DNA of 64,000 bases, from positions 1-64,000 of IMG/VR virus record IMGVR_UViG_3300046512_000174; one strand, written 5' to 3'. The translations under genes were made by a program, and so were the position numbers. Shown here piece by piece: positions 1 to 8,935 of the stretch. Position 1 is the stretch's first letter; every line of letters begins with the position of its first letter. The notes under the pieces were generated by a model. That model had not been told where the DNA came from. It worked only from the letters and a program-made list of their open reading frames with translations, and did not search any database. Source of the stretch: a virus.

Positions 1-2
1 TC

Positions 3-770
3 CTCGAACCCCCGGCGGGCGCGACGAAGTGGCGCGTTTTGCGCAAAGGCAGCGACACGATCGCATCCTTCGATGACCCGTCAGCGCTGCTGGTGTTTGA
101 GGGTGAAACCAAGTTTTTCGTTGATGCTGCATCGCTGCCTAACGAGGTAATGGCGTTCTACAAGCCGTTCTACTGGGTCAATGGCGCGTGGGTCGCTGGC
201 CAAGGCAGCAGCGGAACGCCAGCAGCAATCTACGAGGATCACAGCACTGACGTGGTGGCCTTCCTGCGTGAGCGGCTTGAGGCTGGCTTGCAGGTCGAGG
301 TGCAGCGCGGGAACTTCAATACCGAGTTGGGCTACATCCAAGTCTACACAGCGCCACCATCCCTTGAGCAGAACCTGATGTTCCCCTGCGTCACCGTTGA
401 ACTCAACGATGAAGGGCGCGGCGAATCTGGTATCGGCGAAGACATTGGCAGCGATGAGGATGACGAAGAATCCGAAGGCTGGCTTGAGGACGTGTCCGTC
501 AGCATGGTCGCATGGTCCCTCAATCCGCTCGAACGTATCGAGCTGCGTAAAGCGCTTCGCCGCCTGCTTCTGGCGAATCTGCCGGTGCTCGATGACCACG
601 GGATCCAGCAGGTCAGTTTCCGCTTCAGTGACGTCAATGCGGTCAATGGCGAATTCGGCGCACCGGTCTATCAAGTGCTTTGCAATCTTTCATGTGTTGC
701 GCCAGCGCGTGTCAGCGCCCGCGTCAGCACGATTCAGGATGTTGTGGTCACGCTCTCGACCACCACGTAA
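3..770 (+). CDS. Tail-completion/tail-terminator-like protein (5' partial)
   Basis: The frame is open to the left edge of the window, and residues encoded before the first possible TTG (position 39) read like protein (EPPAGATKWRVLRKGSDTI), so the gene starts upstream. The first part resembles a beta-rich domain with a WRVLRK core. The second half (from about NFNTELGYIQVYTAPP) has an acidic insert followed by a segment ending in a beta strand. Its position directly before the sheath gene fits a neck or tail-terminator protein, but this is inference from gene order. Functional call is low confidence. Confidence 0.5.
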   Translation, partial: LEPPAGATKWRVLRKGSDTIASFDDPSALLVFEGETKFFVDAASLPNEVMAFYKPFYWVNGAWVAGQGSSGTPAAIYEDHSTDVVAFLRERLEAGLQVEVQRGNFNTELGYIQVYTAPPSLEQNLMFPCVTVELNDEGRGESGIGEDIGSDEDDEESEGWLEDVSVSMVAWSLNPLERIELRKALRRLLLANLPVLDDHGIQQVSFRFSDVNAVNGEFGAPVYQVLCNLSCVAPARVSARVSTIQDVVVTLSTTT

Positions 771-809
771 ACCGCCTGCGCGGCGGATTGTTTCCATAAG
801 GACCACACC

Positions 810-1115
810 ATGGCAGCTAAAAGCACCACCAGCGACACCCCTGAAACGACCGAGGCTGTCGCCTCTGCCGCGCAGGTTGCAGCTACTGAAAAACCGACTA
901 TCGCAGAGGACGCAGACATGTCGAACACGCCGGTTCCCGCTGCGTTTCAAATCACTCTGCAGGAATTCATGCAGAAGCTTTCGGCCCGTGATAATCGCGT
1001 TGAGCTGATCAACGCGTTCTATTACACCGAACGCCAAGCCGGCCACATCAAGGACTTCGAAGCGAACTTCCAAGCCCGTTTCGTAGCCTTCACCCAACTT
1101 GTCATTGAGGACTAA
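810..1115 (+). CDS. Small protein preceding the tail sheath, unknown
   Basis: A 101-residue protein with a good SD (AAGGA, 7 nt before the ATG). The first 40 residues are low-complexity Ala/Thr/Glu and probably disordered. The rest (FQITLQEFMQKLSARDNRVELINAFYYTERQAGHIKDFEANFQARFVAFT) looks like a short helical domain. A weak GC-rich hairpin (772-786) separates it from the previous gene. It lies 5 nt before the sheath gene and is probably cotranscribed with it. I do not recognise the family; a small tail-assembly or minor virion protein is possible. Confidence 0.7.
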   Translation: MAAKSTTSDTPETTEAVASAAQVAATEKPTIAEDADMSNTPVPAAFQITLQEFMQKLSARDNRVELINAFYYTERQAGHIKDFEANFQARFVAFTQLVIED

Positions 1116-1120
1116 AATCA

Positions 1121-2839
1121 ATGTCCCTTTTCTTCAACGGTAAGCTGTGGATCACCCCGGCTACGATGTCCAAGATCGACGACTCTGCAATGCAGAGCGC
1201 GAATCTCGGCGTGGGCAACTATGCCGCGCTGCTGGGCACCTGCACTGGTGGTAAACCCAATACGCAACTGGCATTCAGCACCCCGGCCGAGGCCAAGGCA
1301 GTACTGCGCAGTGGCGCACTGCTGGACGCCATCAACAAGGCATTCGCGCCGAGCGCTGACACTGGCGGCCCGTCGACCGTTTACGCCATCCGCGTAAACC
1401 CGGCCGTACAGGCGTCGCTCGTCCTGAATGACACCCCCGGTAACGCGGCTGTCAATCTGGTTTCGACCGACTACGGCCTGTGGAACAACCAGATCAAGGT
1501 CAAGATCGAAGCAGGATCGGTATCTGGTCTGGCGATCACTACCCAGTATCAGACCGACTACTTCTCTGAAGACAACATCGCTCGCGATGCCTTCACGATC
1601 CAGTACACCGGCGCGCTGGCCAGTGCTGCAATGACCGTGACCGGCACCAGTATCGTGTTGCAGGCGCCATCCGGCACCACGGTGGCGACTGTGGATCTCA
1701 CCACCTACGGCACCTATGCGCAGGTGGTCGACTTCATCAATACCGTGCCGGATTTCAGCGCGCTGATCAGCGACACGTCGAACGATGAACTGGCGTCGCT
1801 GAATGGCTTCGATTTTTCGGCCTCGGTCGATGTGAAGACGACTCCGGTCAAGGTTACCGCCAACCTGCAAGCTGTGGTTGACTGGTTCAACTCGAACGGC
1901 GAAGGCTACGTGACCGCAAGCCGGGCGACCGGTGCAGGCGCAATCCCGGCACTGACATCGTTCAAGTACCTCACCGGCGGCTCTGACGGCATCACCAGCA
2001 CCCCGGAATGGTCGGCGGCCTTCACCACCCTGCAAACGGTCGATGCGCAATGGATCACCCCGGTGACTACCAACGCTGCGATCTGGGCGATGACCGAAGC
2101 GCACGTTCAGTACATGTCCAAGTTCGCCGGGATGGAGCGTCGCGCCATCGTTGGTGCGCCGCTGGGCACCTCGGACGAGGACGCCTTGACCATGGCCAAG
2201 TCGCTGGGCAGCGATCGCACCTCGATCGTTCACCTCGGCTACTACGACTACAACGCAGCCGGCAATCTGGTTCTGTTCTCGCCAGCCTACATGGCGGCGC
2301 TCCTGACTGGCATGTTCGCGGGTGTGAACCCGGGCACCGCGTTGAGTAACAAAACGATCACCGTGAGCGGTCTGGAGCGCAAGCTGCGCAACCCAACCGA
2401 CACCGACGCCCTGATCAAGGGTGGTGTTCTGTGCATCGAGGACACCAAGACCGGCTACAAGGTTGTCCAGTCGATCAGTACGTGGATCAAGGACAAAAAG
2501 TTCAACAAGGTTGAGCAGTCCTGTGGCTGGGCGGCTGACTACACCGCGCGCACCGTTCGCGAGGCGCTGGACATCCTGCGCGGCGAAAAGAACAACCAAG
2601 TCAACCTTGGTCGCGCAGCGAGTATCACCCAGACCGCCCTGAAAGCGCTGGCAGTTGCTGAGCCTTCCGGCCCGGGTGTTCTGGCCGGCGATAAAGCAAA
2701 TCCGCCGTTCCGTGGTATCACCGTCACGGCAGATGGCGACGTGCTGGCTGTGGCGTTTGAATGCTCCCCGGTCATCCCTATCAACTACATCCCGGTTTCG
2801 ATCTCGCTGAAGATCTTCACCGGCACTGCCTCGGCATAA
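1121..2839 (+). CDS. Contractile tail sheath protein
   Basis: A 572-residue protein with the typical sheath plan. The N-terminal part handles attachment (MSLFFNGKLWITPATMSKID). The middle is variable and beta-rich. The conserved C-terminal domain includes SNKTITVSGLERKLRNPTD, a GVLCIED stretch and VVQSISTWIKDKKFNKVE, then a helical end with VREALDILRG. Sheath subunits polymerise around the tail tube and contract during injection. The tube gene follows directly, which supports the call and identifies the phage as a myovirus. A 607-residue antisense frame here is a shadow. Confidence 0.93.
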   Translation: MSLFFNGKLWITPATMSKIDDSAMQSANLGVGNYAALLGTCTGGKPNTQLAFSTPAEAKAVLRSGALLDAINKAFAPSADTGGPSTVYAIRVNPAVQASLVLNDTPGNAAVNLVSTDYGLWNNQIKVKIEAGSVSGLAITTQYQTDYFSEDNIARDAFTIQYTGALASAAMTVTGTSIVLQAPSGTTVATVDLTTYGTYAQVVDFINTVPDFSALISDTSNDELASLNGFDFSASVDVKTTPVKVTANLQAVVDWFNSNGEGYVTASRATGAGAIPALTSFKYLTGGSDGITSTPEWSAAFTTLQTVDAQWITPVTTNAAIWAMTEAHVQYMSKFAGMERRAIVGAPLGTSDEDALTMAKSLGSDRTSIVHLGYYDYNAAGNLVLFSPAYMAALLTGMFAGVNPGTALSNKTITVSGLERKLRNPTDTDALIKGGVLCIEDTKTGYKVVQSISTWIKDKKFNKVEQSCGWAADYTARTVREALDILRGEKNNQVNLGRAASITQTALKALAVAEPSGPGVLAGDKANPPFRGITVTADGDVLAVAFECSPVIPINYIPVSISLKIFTGTASA

Positions 2840-2852
2840 GGAGGGGTAGACC

Positions 2853-3275
2853 ATGAGAGAGAATCGGAAGGTCCAGAGTGGTAACCGGATCATCATCACG
2901 TATGACGGTTTCCAAGTGGGCATGGTCCAGTCGGTCCGCATGAACGACGACTACTCGCCCGAGCCGGCCTCTGGCATTGGCGATATCCACGCTCAGGAGT
3001 ACGTGCCAACCATGGCGCGCCATTCCCTGACGGTGAGTCGCATGATCCTGATCGCCGACAAGATGCGCGAGCGTGGCATTTTTGCCGAAAACGGCGATGC
3101 CATGCTGCAAGGCTTGGTCTTCGACATCGAGACCTACTCCAAGGATGATGGCACGCTGTTGCGCAAATACATTGGCTGCTCTTACGCATCGGGCGACCTC
3201 GAAGTATCCAAGCACCAGATCCTGATTGGCTCCGGCCAGTTCAACGCTCTGGACACCAGCGGCACCGGCGCCTAA
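2853..3275 (+). CDS. Tail tube protein
   Basis: A 140-residue protein with a very strong SD (AAGGAGGGG) 7 nt before its ATG, as expected for an abundant structural subunit. The order sheath-tube is conserved in myoviruses, and the length and beta-rich character (NRIIITYDGFQVGMVQSVRMND, LIGSGQFNALDTSGTGA) fit the tube fold. It forms the hexameric inner tube. A strong intrinsic terminator follows 18 nt after the stop, so sheath and tube can be expressed at a higher level than the downstream tail genes. Confidence 0.85.
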   Translation: MRENRKVQSGNRIIITYDGFQVGMVQSVRMNDDYSPEPASGIGDIHAQEYVPTMARHSLTVSRMILIADKMRERGIFAENGDAMLQGLVFDIETYSKDDGTLLRKYIGCSYASGDLEVSKHQILIGSGQFNALDTSGTGA

Positions 3276-3293
3276 CTGCGCCAAGGCAACACC

Positions 3294-3320
3294 AAAAAGC
3301 CCGCCTAGTGCGGGCTTTTT
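3294..3320 (+). terminator. Intrinsic terminator after the tube gene
   Basis: An 11-bp perfect stem (AAAAAGCCCGC / GCGGGCTTTTT) with a 5-nt loop, ending in five T. It separates the abundant sheath/tube transcript from the chaperone and tape-measure genes. Confidence 0.9.
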
Positions 3321-3374
3321 GTCGTGACCCAACAATGACGGAATTGTGTTCAATCCTGACCACTTGGAGCCGAT

Positions 3375-3803
3375 ATGAGTACCGAAGAAAAAAACCGACA
3401 GGGCCGCGCCGCAGCTGCCACTGATTTCCATCTGCACGTTGACAGCATCGGCAGCTTCACTTTTGCGCGCCGCACCATGCGAGACGAGATGCGTATTGCG
3501 GCCGAGTATTCCAGATTCACCGAAGGCCTCACCCAGCCGAGCAATTACCTCGACACGATGGCCGGGTGGATTGCCACGCTGAACGTGCTTACGGTGTCGA
3601 TGCCGCACAGTTGGGATCCAGAAAACATGGACCCTTTTGATCCTGAGAGTGAGGAAAAAATCCTCAAGGTCTATAGCGCGCTTCGCGTCAAGGAGGGATC
3701 TTTTCGCCCTAAAGAGAAAGCAGCGGGCGAAGATGTCCGGACGGGAGATGGCGGAGCGGGTGAGCTTCTGGTTTCGCCACCGGTACCACCTGCCGCCGAC
3801 TGA
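3375..3803 (+). CDS. Tail assembly chaperone, upstream frame (G-like)
   Basis: A 142-residue protein with SD GGAG 7 nt before the ATG. It sits between tube and tape measure, where nearly all long-tailed phages encode a pair of chaperones (lambda G/GT, P2 E/E', Mu 41/42). From about residue 118 the frame degenerates into a Gly/Pro-rich tail (GDGGAGELLVSPPVPPAAD). The overlapping frame there encodes a convincing conserved domain, so a fraction of ribosomes probably shift out of this frame near 3699-3732. The chaperone pair binds the tape measure before tube assembly and is not in the virion. Confidence 0.8.
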   Translation: MSTEEKNRQGRAAAATDFHLHVDSIGSFTFARRTMRDEMRIAAEYSRFTEGLTQPSNYLDTMAGWIATLNVLTVSMPHSWDPENMDPFDPESEEKILKVYSALRVKEGSFRPKEKAAGEDVRTGDGGAGELLVSPPVPPAAD

Positions 3804-4023
3804 TCCGCGCTTTCTCGATATGACGCTCGAGGCTATGGAGGCTGAGTACTGGGCAGTTCATTACTTCGAGAACAAGGATTCCAACAGCGAGGAATTTGAG
3901 GACGACGATTTCGATGAGGCGGCAATTCTTGCGCAGATCGAAGCCGATGCGCTGGAAGCTGAAAAACGACGTGAGGCCGAGGAAGGCCCACCCGACCCGG
4001 GTGACTGGGAACCAATTGAGTAA
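3637..4023 (+). CDS. Tail assembly chaperone, downstream frame (T-like, made by frameshift)
   Basis: The frame is +1 (equal to -2) relative to the upstream chaperone gene and overlaps it by about 165 nt. The conserved part is WFRHRYHLPPTDPRFLDMTLEAMEAEYWAVHYFE, the usual T-domain signature, followed by an acidic tail. No good ribosome binding site fits its own starts (ATG at 3637 or 3733), so expression as a fusion by programmed frameshift is the best explanation. An independent start at 3733 (MSGREMAERV) is the alternative. The frame is certain; the mechanism is inferred. Confidence 0.72.
   Translation: MILRVRKKSSRSIARFASRRDLFALKRKQRAKMSGREMAERVSFWFRHRYHLPPTDPRFLDMTLEAMEAEYWAVHYFENKDSNSEEFEDDDFDEAAILAQIEADALEAEKRREAEEGPPDPGDWEPIE
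3690..3732 (+). promoter_or_regulatory. Candidate programmed frameshift region
   Basis: An internal SD-like AAGGAGG (3690-3696) lies 5 nt before in-frame TTT followed by C (3702-3705). Phe-tRNA could re-pair +1 on TTC, as in the SD-stimulated +1 shift of prfB. A second candidate is GCGGGCGAA (3723-3731), G-rich like the -2 slippery site I recall for Mu. Either event leads into the T-like frame. Which is used cannot be decided from sequence. Confidence 0.5.
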
Positions 4024-4031
4024 CTGATCGC

Positions 4032-6635
4032 ATGAGCATCAAAATCCCCGTAAGCGCCGAACTGAACCAGCAGCAGATTACCGGCCAGATTGATCAGGTC
4101 CGCGATGCGCTGAACAATCTCGGCCGCGATGCTCAGGGCGCAGGCAAGATCAAGTTTGACCCCATCAACAGCGTGAGCCTTGAAAACGTCAAGAAGATGC
4201 GCGCCGAGTTTGACGCCATCGTCAAGATGTCGCCGGGGCTTAAAAAAGCGCTCGATACAGCCGGTCAAGGCGGCAAACCTTTCGATGAAGTTCGTTGGGG
4301 AAAGGTTTGGACTGATGACAAACAACGTCGTGAGCATGCGGCAACGCTGCTGCGTCGTCTGGCACCAAAGCAGCTGTCTGACAACCCTGCCCCTGAAGCG
4401 CCTGCCGTTAATCGACGATCTGCCCAGCCAACCCCGGGAACCGGTGGATGGGGCCGGGCAGCGATGGGCGGCGTTGCTGGTATTGCCGGCGGCGTTGCCA
4501 GCCAGATTGGTGGAATTGGCGGCGGGATGGCGTCTGGCGCCCTTGCTGGGGGTCTTGCAGGCGGCCCTATCGGCGCGGCTGTCGGCGGCTTGGCTGGCGC
4601 CATAACCAGCCTGCTCGGCGCTATTGGTGAAGCCAGAGACATCGCTGTAGGGCTGGACACGCTGAAGCGCACCCTCGGTGACACCAACGTATCGTTCAAG
4701 GATCTGCAGGACAGCACGCGCAGCCTTGCGGATGAATACAGCCTTGCGGATACCGAGGCGTCCGCCCTGACAAAGCGCTATGCAACGCTGGCGAACTCTG
4801 GAAAGGATACAGCCGCGCTGCGCAACGAGGTCGGTGTTGGTGTTGGGTTCTCCCGATCGTTCGGCCTTGATCCGTCTGCGGGCGTTGGCTTCTTTGGCCA
4901 GATGCAGGGCATGGGGATCACCCGTGGCGCTGATGACAGCAAAAAGCTTGCGCTGCTGATCGGTGAAAGCGTCGCCAAGGCCGGTGACCTGCCGCGTCTT
5001 GGCGACGTGCTGGCCGGGCTTACCCGGTTCATGGAAGGTGCTGCACGCACCAGCCTGACAAATCCGAACGCGACGGCATGGTTGTCGCGATTCGCGGGAC
5101 TGGAAAAAAGCGGGCTGTCCGGTATGGATCCGACCACGGCCGCCAGCATCATCGGCAGTATAGACGGCAGTATCCGACAGGGTGGCATTACCGAAGCCGG
5201 CAAAAACTTTATGAACGGCGTGCTGCAGCGCGATCAAGGTCTGAATACGATTCAGGCTGCGATCCAGCTGGAGGGCGGAGCGTTCGGCACCGGGCGCTCA
5301 ACGTTCGGTGCCGACTCGCCGATGTCGCGGTTTTATTCAAGATTCGGCGGTGGTGCGCCACTCGATTCGTGGAGTGCCGATGAAAGCAACGTCAGCGTGC
5401 TACAGAAAAATCTGGTCCAGCAGTACAGGGGTAAACCGCCTGAATTGATGCTGGACGCCTTCAAAAACACCTTCGGCACCAGTTACGGGCAGTCAGCGGC
5501 ATGGATGGCGACTGACCCACAACAAAATGACAGCATGCTCAAGCGCATGCAGCGTCTGGGTATCAACTGGAAGGACGTGAACGCTTCGGGCGTTTCGAAA
5601 ATCAGCCAGATTGAAGCGAACGGCAACCTCTCGGAAAAGGAAAAGGACAGTCAGATCCGCAAGGCCGCCGCGAATTACCAAGAGGACACGGTCGGTTCCG
5701 AAGCGCGGCGCGCCAGTATCGACGGATCGAACGCCATGGTTCGATTGGCGACAGAAGGCCTGCCAATGATCAGTTCGATTCAGGCCGGCGTATTGAAACT
5801 TGCCGGGCTGGATGGATTCAGTCCGCAAAAGGCCGCGCTAAAGAGCGAGCATGAACGGCGCATGGCGGAGATCGATAATGGCCCGCTGGCAGCCGAGCGC
5901 GGAAAAGCCGTGAAAAACTACAAGGATGTTGTTCCTTTGTGGAAGCAAATCAGCGGCGTCGGCCTGAACGATGATGAGCAGCAGGCAAAGGATTGGCTTG
6001 ATAGCGCGAACAGTGACATTTCTGCCGCCAGAGAGGCCGAGGACGCGAAGTACAACAGCAGCCTCGATGTCCTCAATACCAGCCCAAGCCCGGGGATCTC
6101 CTCGGCCGCTGTGAAGCCAACCGACGACTTGCTGGCACGCGCCGCTGAGTCGGACAAAAAGGCAGGCCTACCGCCGGGTACGACCGCTGGCCTGATGATG
6201 CAGGAAAGCGGATTCAATCCGCAGGCAGTCAGCTCGGCAGGTGCTCTGGGCATGCACCAGATCATGCCGTCGAACATCAAGTCGTTGTCCAAGCGCGCCG
6301 GGCGCAAGCTCGATCCGACCAATACCGATGACTCGTTTTACATGTACGACGAGCTGATGGCAGAGCGCAAGCGCAAGTACGGCAGCGATACCGACAAGAT
6401 GCTGCGCAGCTACCATGGTGGCTACGATGAAACCGAATGGGGCAAGGTCAATGCTGACTACATCCCGGCGATCGAGCGGCGCAAACGCGAGCTGGCGAAG
6501 AACGGCGCAGGTACATCGGTCTCGCACAAAGTTGAGGTCGATGTCACCATGCGCGATCAATCTGGCAACCAGATGAACAACGCCTCGATCAACACCACGG
6601 TCGGGAAGCCAACAGTCAGCGGAGCAGCAGAATAA
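4032..6635 (+). CDS. Tape measure protein with lytic transglycosylase domain
   Basis: An 867-residue protein directly after the chaperone pair, the normal place for the tape measure that sets tail length. Residues about 140-200 are a Gly/Ala-rich hydrophobic stretch (GGVAGIAGGVASQIGGIGGG...), followed by a long helical region. Residues about 700-820 form an SLT/goose-lysozyme-type transglycosylase: LMMQESGFNPQAVSS with catalytic Glu about 725, GALGMHQIMP, and RSYHGGYDETEWGK. The enzyme probably opens peptidoglycan during DNA entry. Length times 0.15 nm per residue predicts a tail of about 130 nm. Confidence 0.9.
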   Translation: MSIKIPVSAELNQQQITGQIDQVRDALNNLGRDAQGAGKIKFDPINSVSLENVKKMRAEFDAIVKMSPGLKKALDTAGQGGKPFDEVRWGKVWTDDKQRREHAATLLRRLAPKQLSDNPAPEAPAVNRRSAQPTPGTGGWGRAAMGGVAGIAGGVASQIGGIGGGMASGALAGGLAGGPIGAAVGGLAGAITSLLGAIGEARDIAVGLDTLKRTLGDTNVSFKDLQDSTRSLADEYSLADTEASALTKRYATLANSGKDTAALRNEVGVGVGFSRSFGLDPSAGVGFFGQMQGMGITRGADDSKKLALLIGESVAKAGDLPRLGDVLAGLTRFMEGAARTSLTNPNATAWLSRFAGLEKSGLSGMDPTTAASIIGSIDGSIRQGGITEAGKNFMNGVLQRDQGLNTIQAAIQLEGGAFGTGRSTFGADSPMSRFYSRFGGGAPLDSWSADESNVSVLQKNLVQQYRGKPPELMLDAFKNTFGTSYGQSAAWMATDPQQNDSMLKRMQRLGINWKDVNASGVSKISQIEANGNLSEKEKDSQIRKAAANYQEDTVGSEARRASIDGSNAMVRLATEGLPMISSIQAGVLKLAGLDGFSPQKAALKSEHERRMAEIDNGPLAAERGKAVKNYKDVVPLWKQISGVGLNDDEQQAKDWLDSANSDISAAREAEDAKYNSSLDVLNTSPSPGISSAAVKPTDDLLARAAESDKKAGLPPGTTAGLMMQESGFNPQAVSSAGALGMHQIMPSNIKSLSKRAGRKLDPTNTDDSFYMYDELMAERKRKYGSDTDKMLRSYHGGYDETEWGKVNADYIPAIERRKRELAKNGAGTSVSHKVEVDVTMRDQSGNQMNNASINTTVGKPTVSGAAE

Positions 6636-8144
6636 ATGGATATCAAAGTCCACCTACCGCGCTATCAGGTTCTGGTGACGAAAACGGTAAAGCGCAAGAC
6701 CGTGGACGGCTACATGCCGACCTCTACCCGGTTTCAGGGAGCATTCGACACCATCGATCTTGCCCCATGGCTTGGTGATGGGTCTTCGATATCGACGGTG
6801 AAAGGAGTGAATCAGGCAGCTGGTGGATTTTCCATCACCATCCCCGACATGCCAGTCACGTCGTCAACCGGCGGCCTAGACACGCTCTATGGCATCATCG
6901 AACCGATGGACCTGATCCAGATCAAAGTTCAACATTCACCTTCGGAATGGGCCGGCAACAAATTGCCGGTGATCATGCGCGGGTTCGTCTCTAAGGTGAC
7001 CCGACAAGAAGGCATGTCGCCTGATGGGAAGCCCGGAAGATTCGTCATGATCAACGGGCAGGACTACGGGAAAATCTGGCAGATCATTCAGATTTTCTAC
7101 GGACCGTCGTACATCTTTGGCGAGGACATTCTTTCCGCGTTCAAGCTGATGGACAAGTTCGGCGCCGGCTTCAAAAATGCCATGAGCAACATCGAGTTTC
7201 TGCAAACAGCGATCGACCAGATCATCAACCCATTTCTGACTCGGCTGCTTCCGGAGGGAAGCGGGTTCCCACTGATCAGTTTGAATACCGATCACGTTGT
7301 CGAGGGAGCCGTTGGCATTACCGGGATCCAGTCCGCCGAGGGCACGATCTACCAGTTGATGCGCAATTATCTGGATATCGGGCCATTCAACGAGCTGTTT
7401 ATCGCTGATGACGACGCTGGTACCCACTGTATTTACCGGCAGAATCCGGCAATTGGTCTCGATGGCTACCCGCTTGCGCCAGACGTGACTGAGCTGCCAT
7501 CGTCAAACCCTCTCACCCTCTCGGATGCGACCACGCTGAACATCATCGACGTTCCAGCCGAGGACATCATTGCGATGGATGTTTCGCGCTCTGATGAAGG
7601 TGTGGGCAACTATTACTGGGTGTCGGCGCCGAGCTTCAGCCTGAACAGTGACGCCCTGCAGCGGCAGATGGGTTACAGCAGCTCCGAGCGAGCTACCATC
7701 GACCTGTCAGAGTACCCCAACAGCTCGTCGACGCTGTACGGCACTCGCCTGATGTGGATCGATACAAAGCTGGGCGGCCCCGCCGTCACCAACACCAAAT
7801 CGGGGCTGTCGGAGGCCGAGCAGGATAAGCGCGACATAAACCTGTTCGACTGGCTGCGGATCCGCCGAGAATTTCTGGTGGCGCAGAACCGCGACAACAG
7901 CATCCTTGAGAGTGGCACGCTGCGGATGCGTGGCAACGAGAACATCCGCGCCGGGAACTATGTTCGAGTGTGGCGAGGAACTTTCATCGCGGTATTTTAC
8001 GTCGCCTCAGTCTCGCACAGCATTATGCCTTTGCGCGGGTTTTACACCACACTAACCCTGACCCGTGGCACCGGATTTGCCGATCGCATCCGAATGGCTG
8101 GCGGTGTAGATTCCCCTTATCTGAGCGAACTGGCGGGGCTATGA
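6636..8144 (+). CDS. Baseplate hub protein
   Basis: A 502-residue protein starting directly after the tape-measure stop. Position between tape measure and spike, length and beta-rich sequence (PVIMRGFVSKVTRQEGMSPDGKPGRFVMINGQDYGKIWQI near residues 105-150, then YVRVWRGTFIAVFYVASVSHSI near the end) fit the hub family (T4 gp27, Mu gp44, P2 gpD). The hub joins the tube to the baseplate and carries the spike. It overlaps the next gene by ATGA, implying coupled translation. Family call from context plus the RGFVSKV-type domain. Confidence 0.72.
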   Translation: MDIKVHLPRYQVLVTKTVKRKTVDGYMPTSTRFQGAFDTIDLAPWLGDGSSISTVKGVNQAAGGFSITIPDMPVTSSTGGLDTLYGIIEPMDLIQIKVQHSPSEWAGNKLPVIMRGFVSKVTRQEGMSPDGKPGRFVMINGQDYGKIWQIIQIFYGPSYIFGEDILSAFKLMDKFGAGFKNAMSNIEFLQTAIDQIINPFLTRLLPEGSGFPLISLNTDHVVEGAVGITGIQSAEGTIYQLMRNYLDIGPFNELFIADDDAGTHCIYRQNPAIGLDGYPLAPDVTELPSSNPLTLSDATTLNIIDVPAEDIIAMDVSRSDEGVGNYYWVSAPSFSLNSDALQRQMGYSSSERATIDLSEYPNSSSTLYGTRLMWIDTKLGGPAVTNTKSGLSEAEQDKRDINLFDWLRIRREFLVAQNRDNSILESGTLRMRGNENIRAGNYVRVWRGTFIAVFYVASVSHSIMPLRGFYTTLTLTRGTGFADRIRMAGGVDSPYLSELAGL

Positions 8145-8908
8145 GCACAAAAACACGCGCAAAAGTGATTACGATCCATCCTGAAGACCACTCTTGCGAC
8201 GTCCGCCTTCTGCGCGATGGTAGCCTGCTGGCGGGTCTTCAGGTTTTGTCGTCATCCGCCAGCACGAACACCGGTCTGAATGATCTGCCAACGCCATCCA
8301 CTCCGCCAGCAGGGCAATGGATTCAGCGCACTGATCGCGACATCATCGCCATTGTCGATTGGTGCGATGGCGTCCCATACGTGGAAGGATTTCTGTTTCC
8401 GCAGATCTGCCAAATGACTTTCAAGGAAGCTAACCGAAAGGTTGATCGGCATGCATCGGACTTTTACCACACGGTAGATGCGGCGGGGAATGCTGAGTGG
8501 TACCACCCGAGCGGGACCTACCTGCGCATGGGCGAAAGTCCCGCTCACGAAGATCTGACCGGCAAGGACGTGGACAAGAAGTGGGCAATCACCAAGAACA
8601 CCACTCGCGCTCCACATGTGCAGTTGGTGGTGGCCAGTGCCGGTGCGGCCGCGCTGACGATCAACATTGATCCCGGCGGGAATCTTACGGTGACCAGCGC
8701 TGCTGGTGCCGCTACGCTGGTGTTCCCCGGAGGGACCACCATCGATACCCCGCTGACTACAATGACCGGAGATCTCAAGGTAGACGGCAACATCAAGGCT
8801 GATGGCGAGATTACGGACCACACCAGATCGATGCAGGGTGATCGCGACATCTACAACATCCACACTCACCCGGCGAACGCGACCCAAGCACCCAACCAAC
8901 AGATGTAA
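8141..8908 (+). CDS. Baseplate central spike protein (gpV/gp45-like)
   Basis: A 255-residue protein. The ATG at 8141 overlaps the previous stop (ATGA) and is preferred over a longer frame from 7970. The N-terminus is an OB-like domain (TIHPEDHSCDVRLLRDGSLL). The C-terminal third is a repetitive beta-helix (AALTINIDPGGNLTVTSAAGAATLVFPGG, GDLKVDGNIKADGEITDHTRSM) that ends in NIHTHP. An HxH motif is the iron-binding apex signature of P2/Mu-type spikes that pierce the outer membrane. Good confidence. Confidence 0.87.
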   Translation: MSTKTRAKVITIHPEDHSCDVRLLRDGSLLAGLQVLSSSASTNTGLNDLPTPSTPPAGQWIQRTDRDIIAIVDWCDGVPYVEGFLFPQICQMTFKEANRKVDRHASDFYHTVDAAGNAEWYHPSGTYLRMGESPAHEDLTGKDVDKKWAITKNTTRAPHVQLVVASAGAAALTINIDPGGNLTVTSAAGAATLVFPGGTTIDTPLTTMTGDLKVDGNIKADGEITDHTRSMQGDRDIYNIHTHPANATQAPNQQM

Positions 8909-8916
8909 ATCCGTCG

Positions 8917-8935
8917 TGACGCCATTATGGCGTCA
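8917..8935 (+). promoter_or_regulatory. Hairpin at the start of the next baseplate gene
   Basis: A perfect palindrome TGACGCCATTATGGCGTCA that ends on the first base of the downstream ATG (8935). No conventional SD is visible, so folding of this hairpin may affect initiation. The segment also carries one copy of the repeated GTCGTGACGCC motif. Confidence 0.5.

Noticed and set aside
1118-2941. 607-residue antisense frame opposite the sheath gene
   Set aside because: No SD, no recognisable domain, and it mirrors a strongly supported structural gene; a high-GC shadow frame.
3861-5237. 458-residue antisense frame opposite the tape measure
   Set aside because: Composition is a reflection of the plus-strand gene and it lacks a ribosome binding site.
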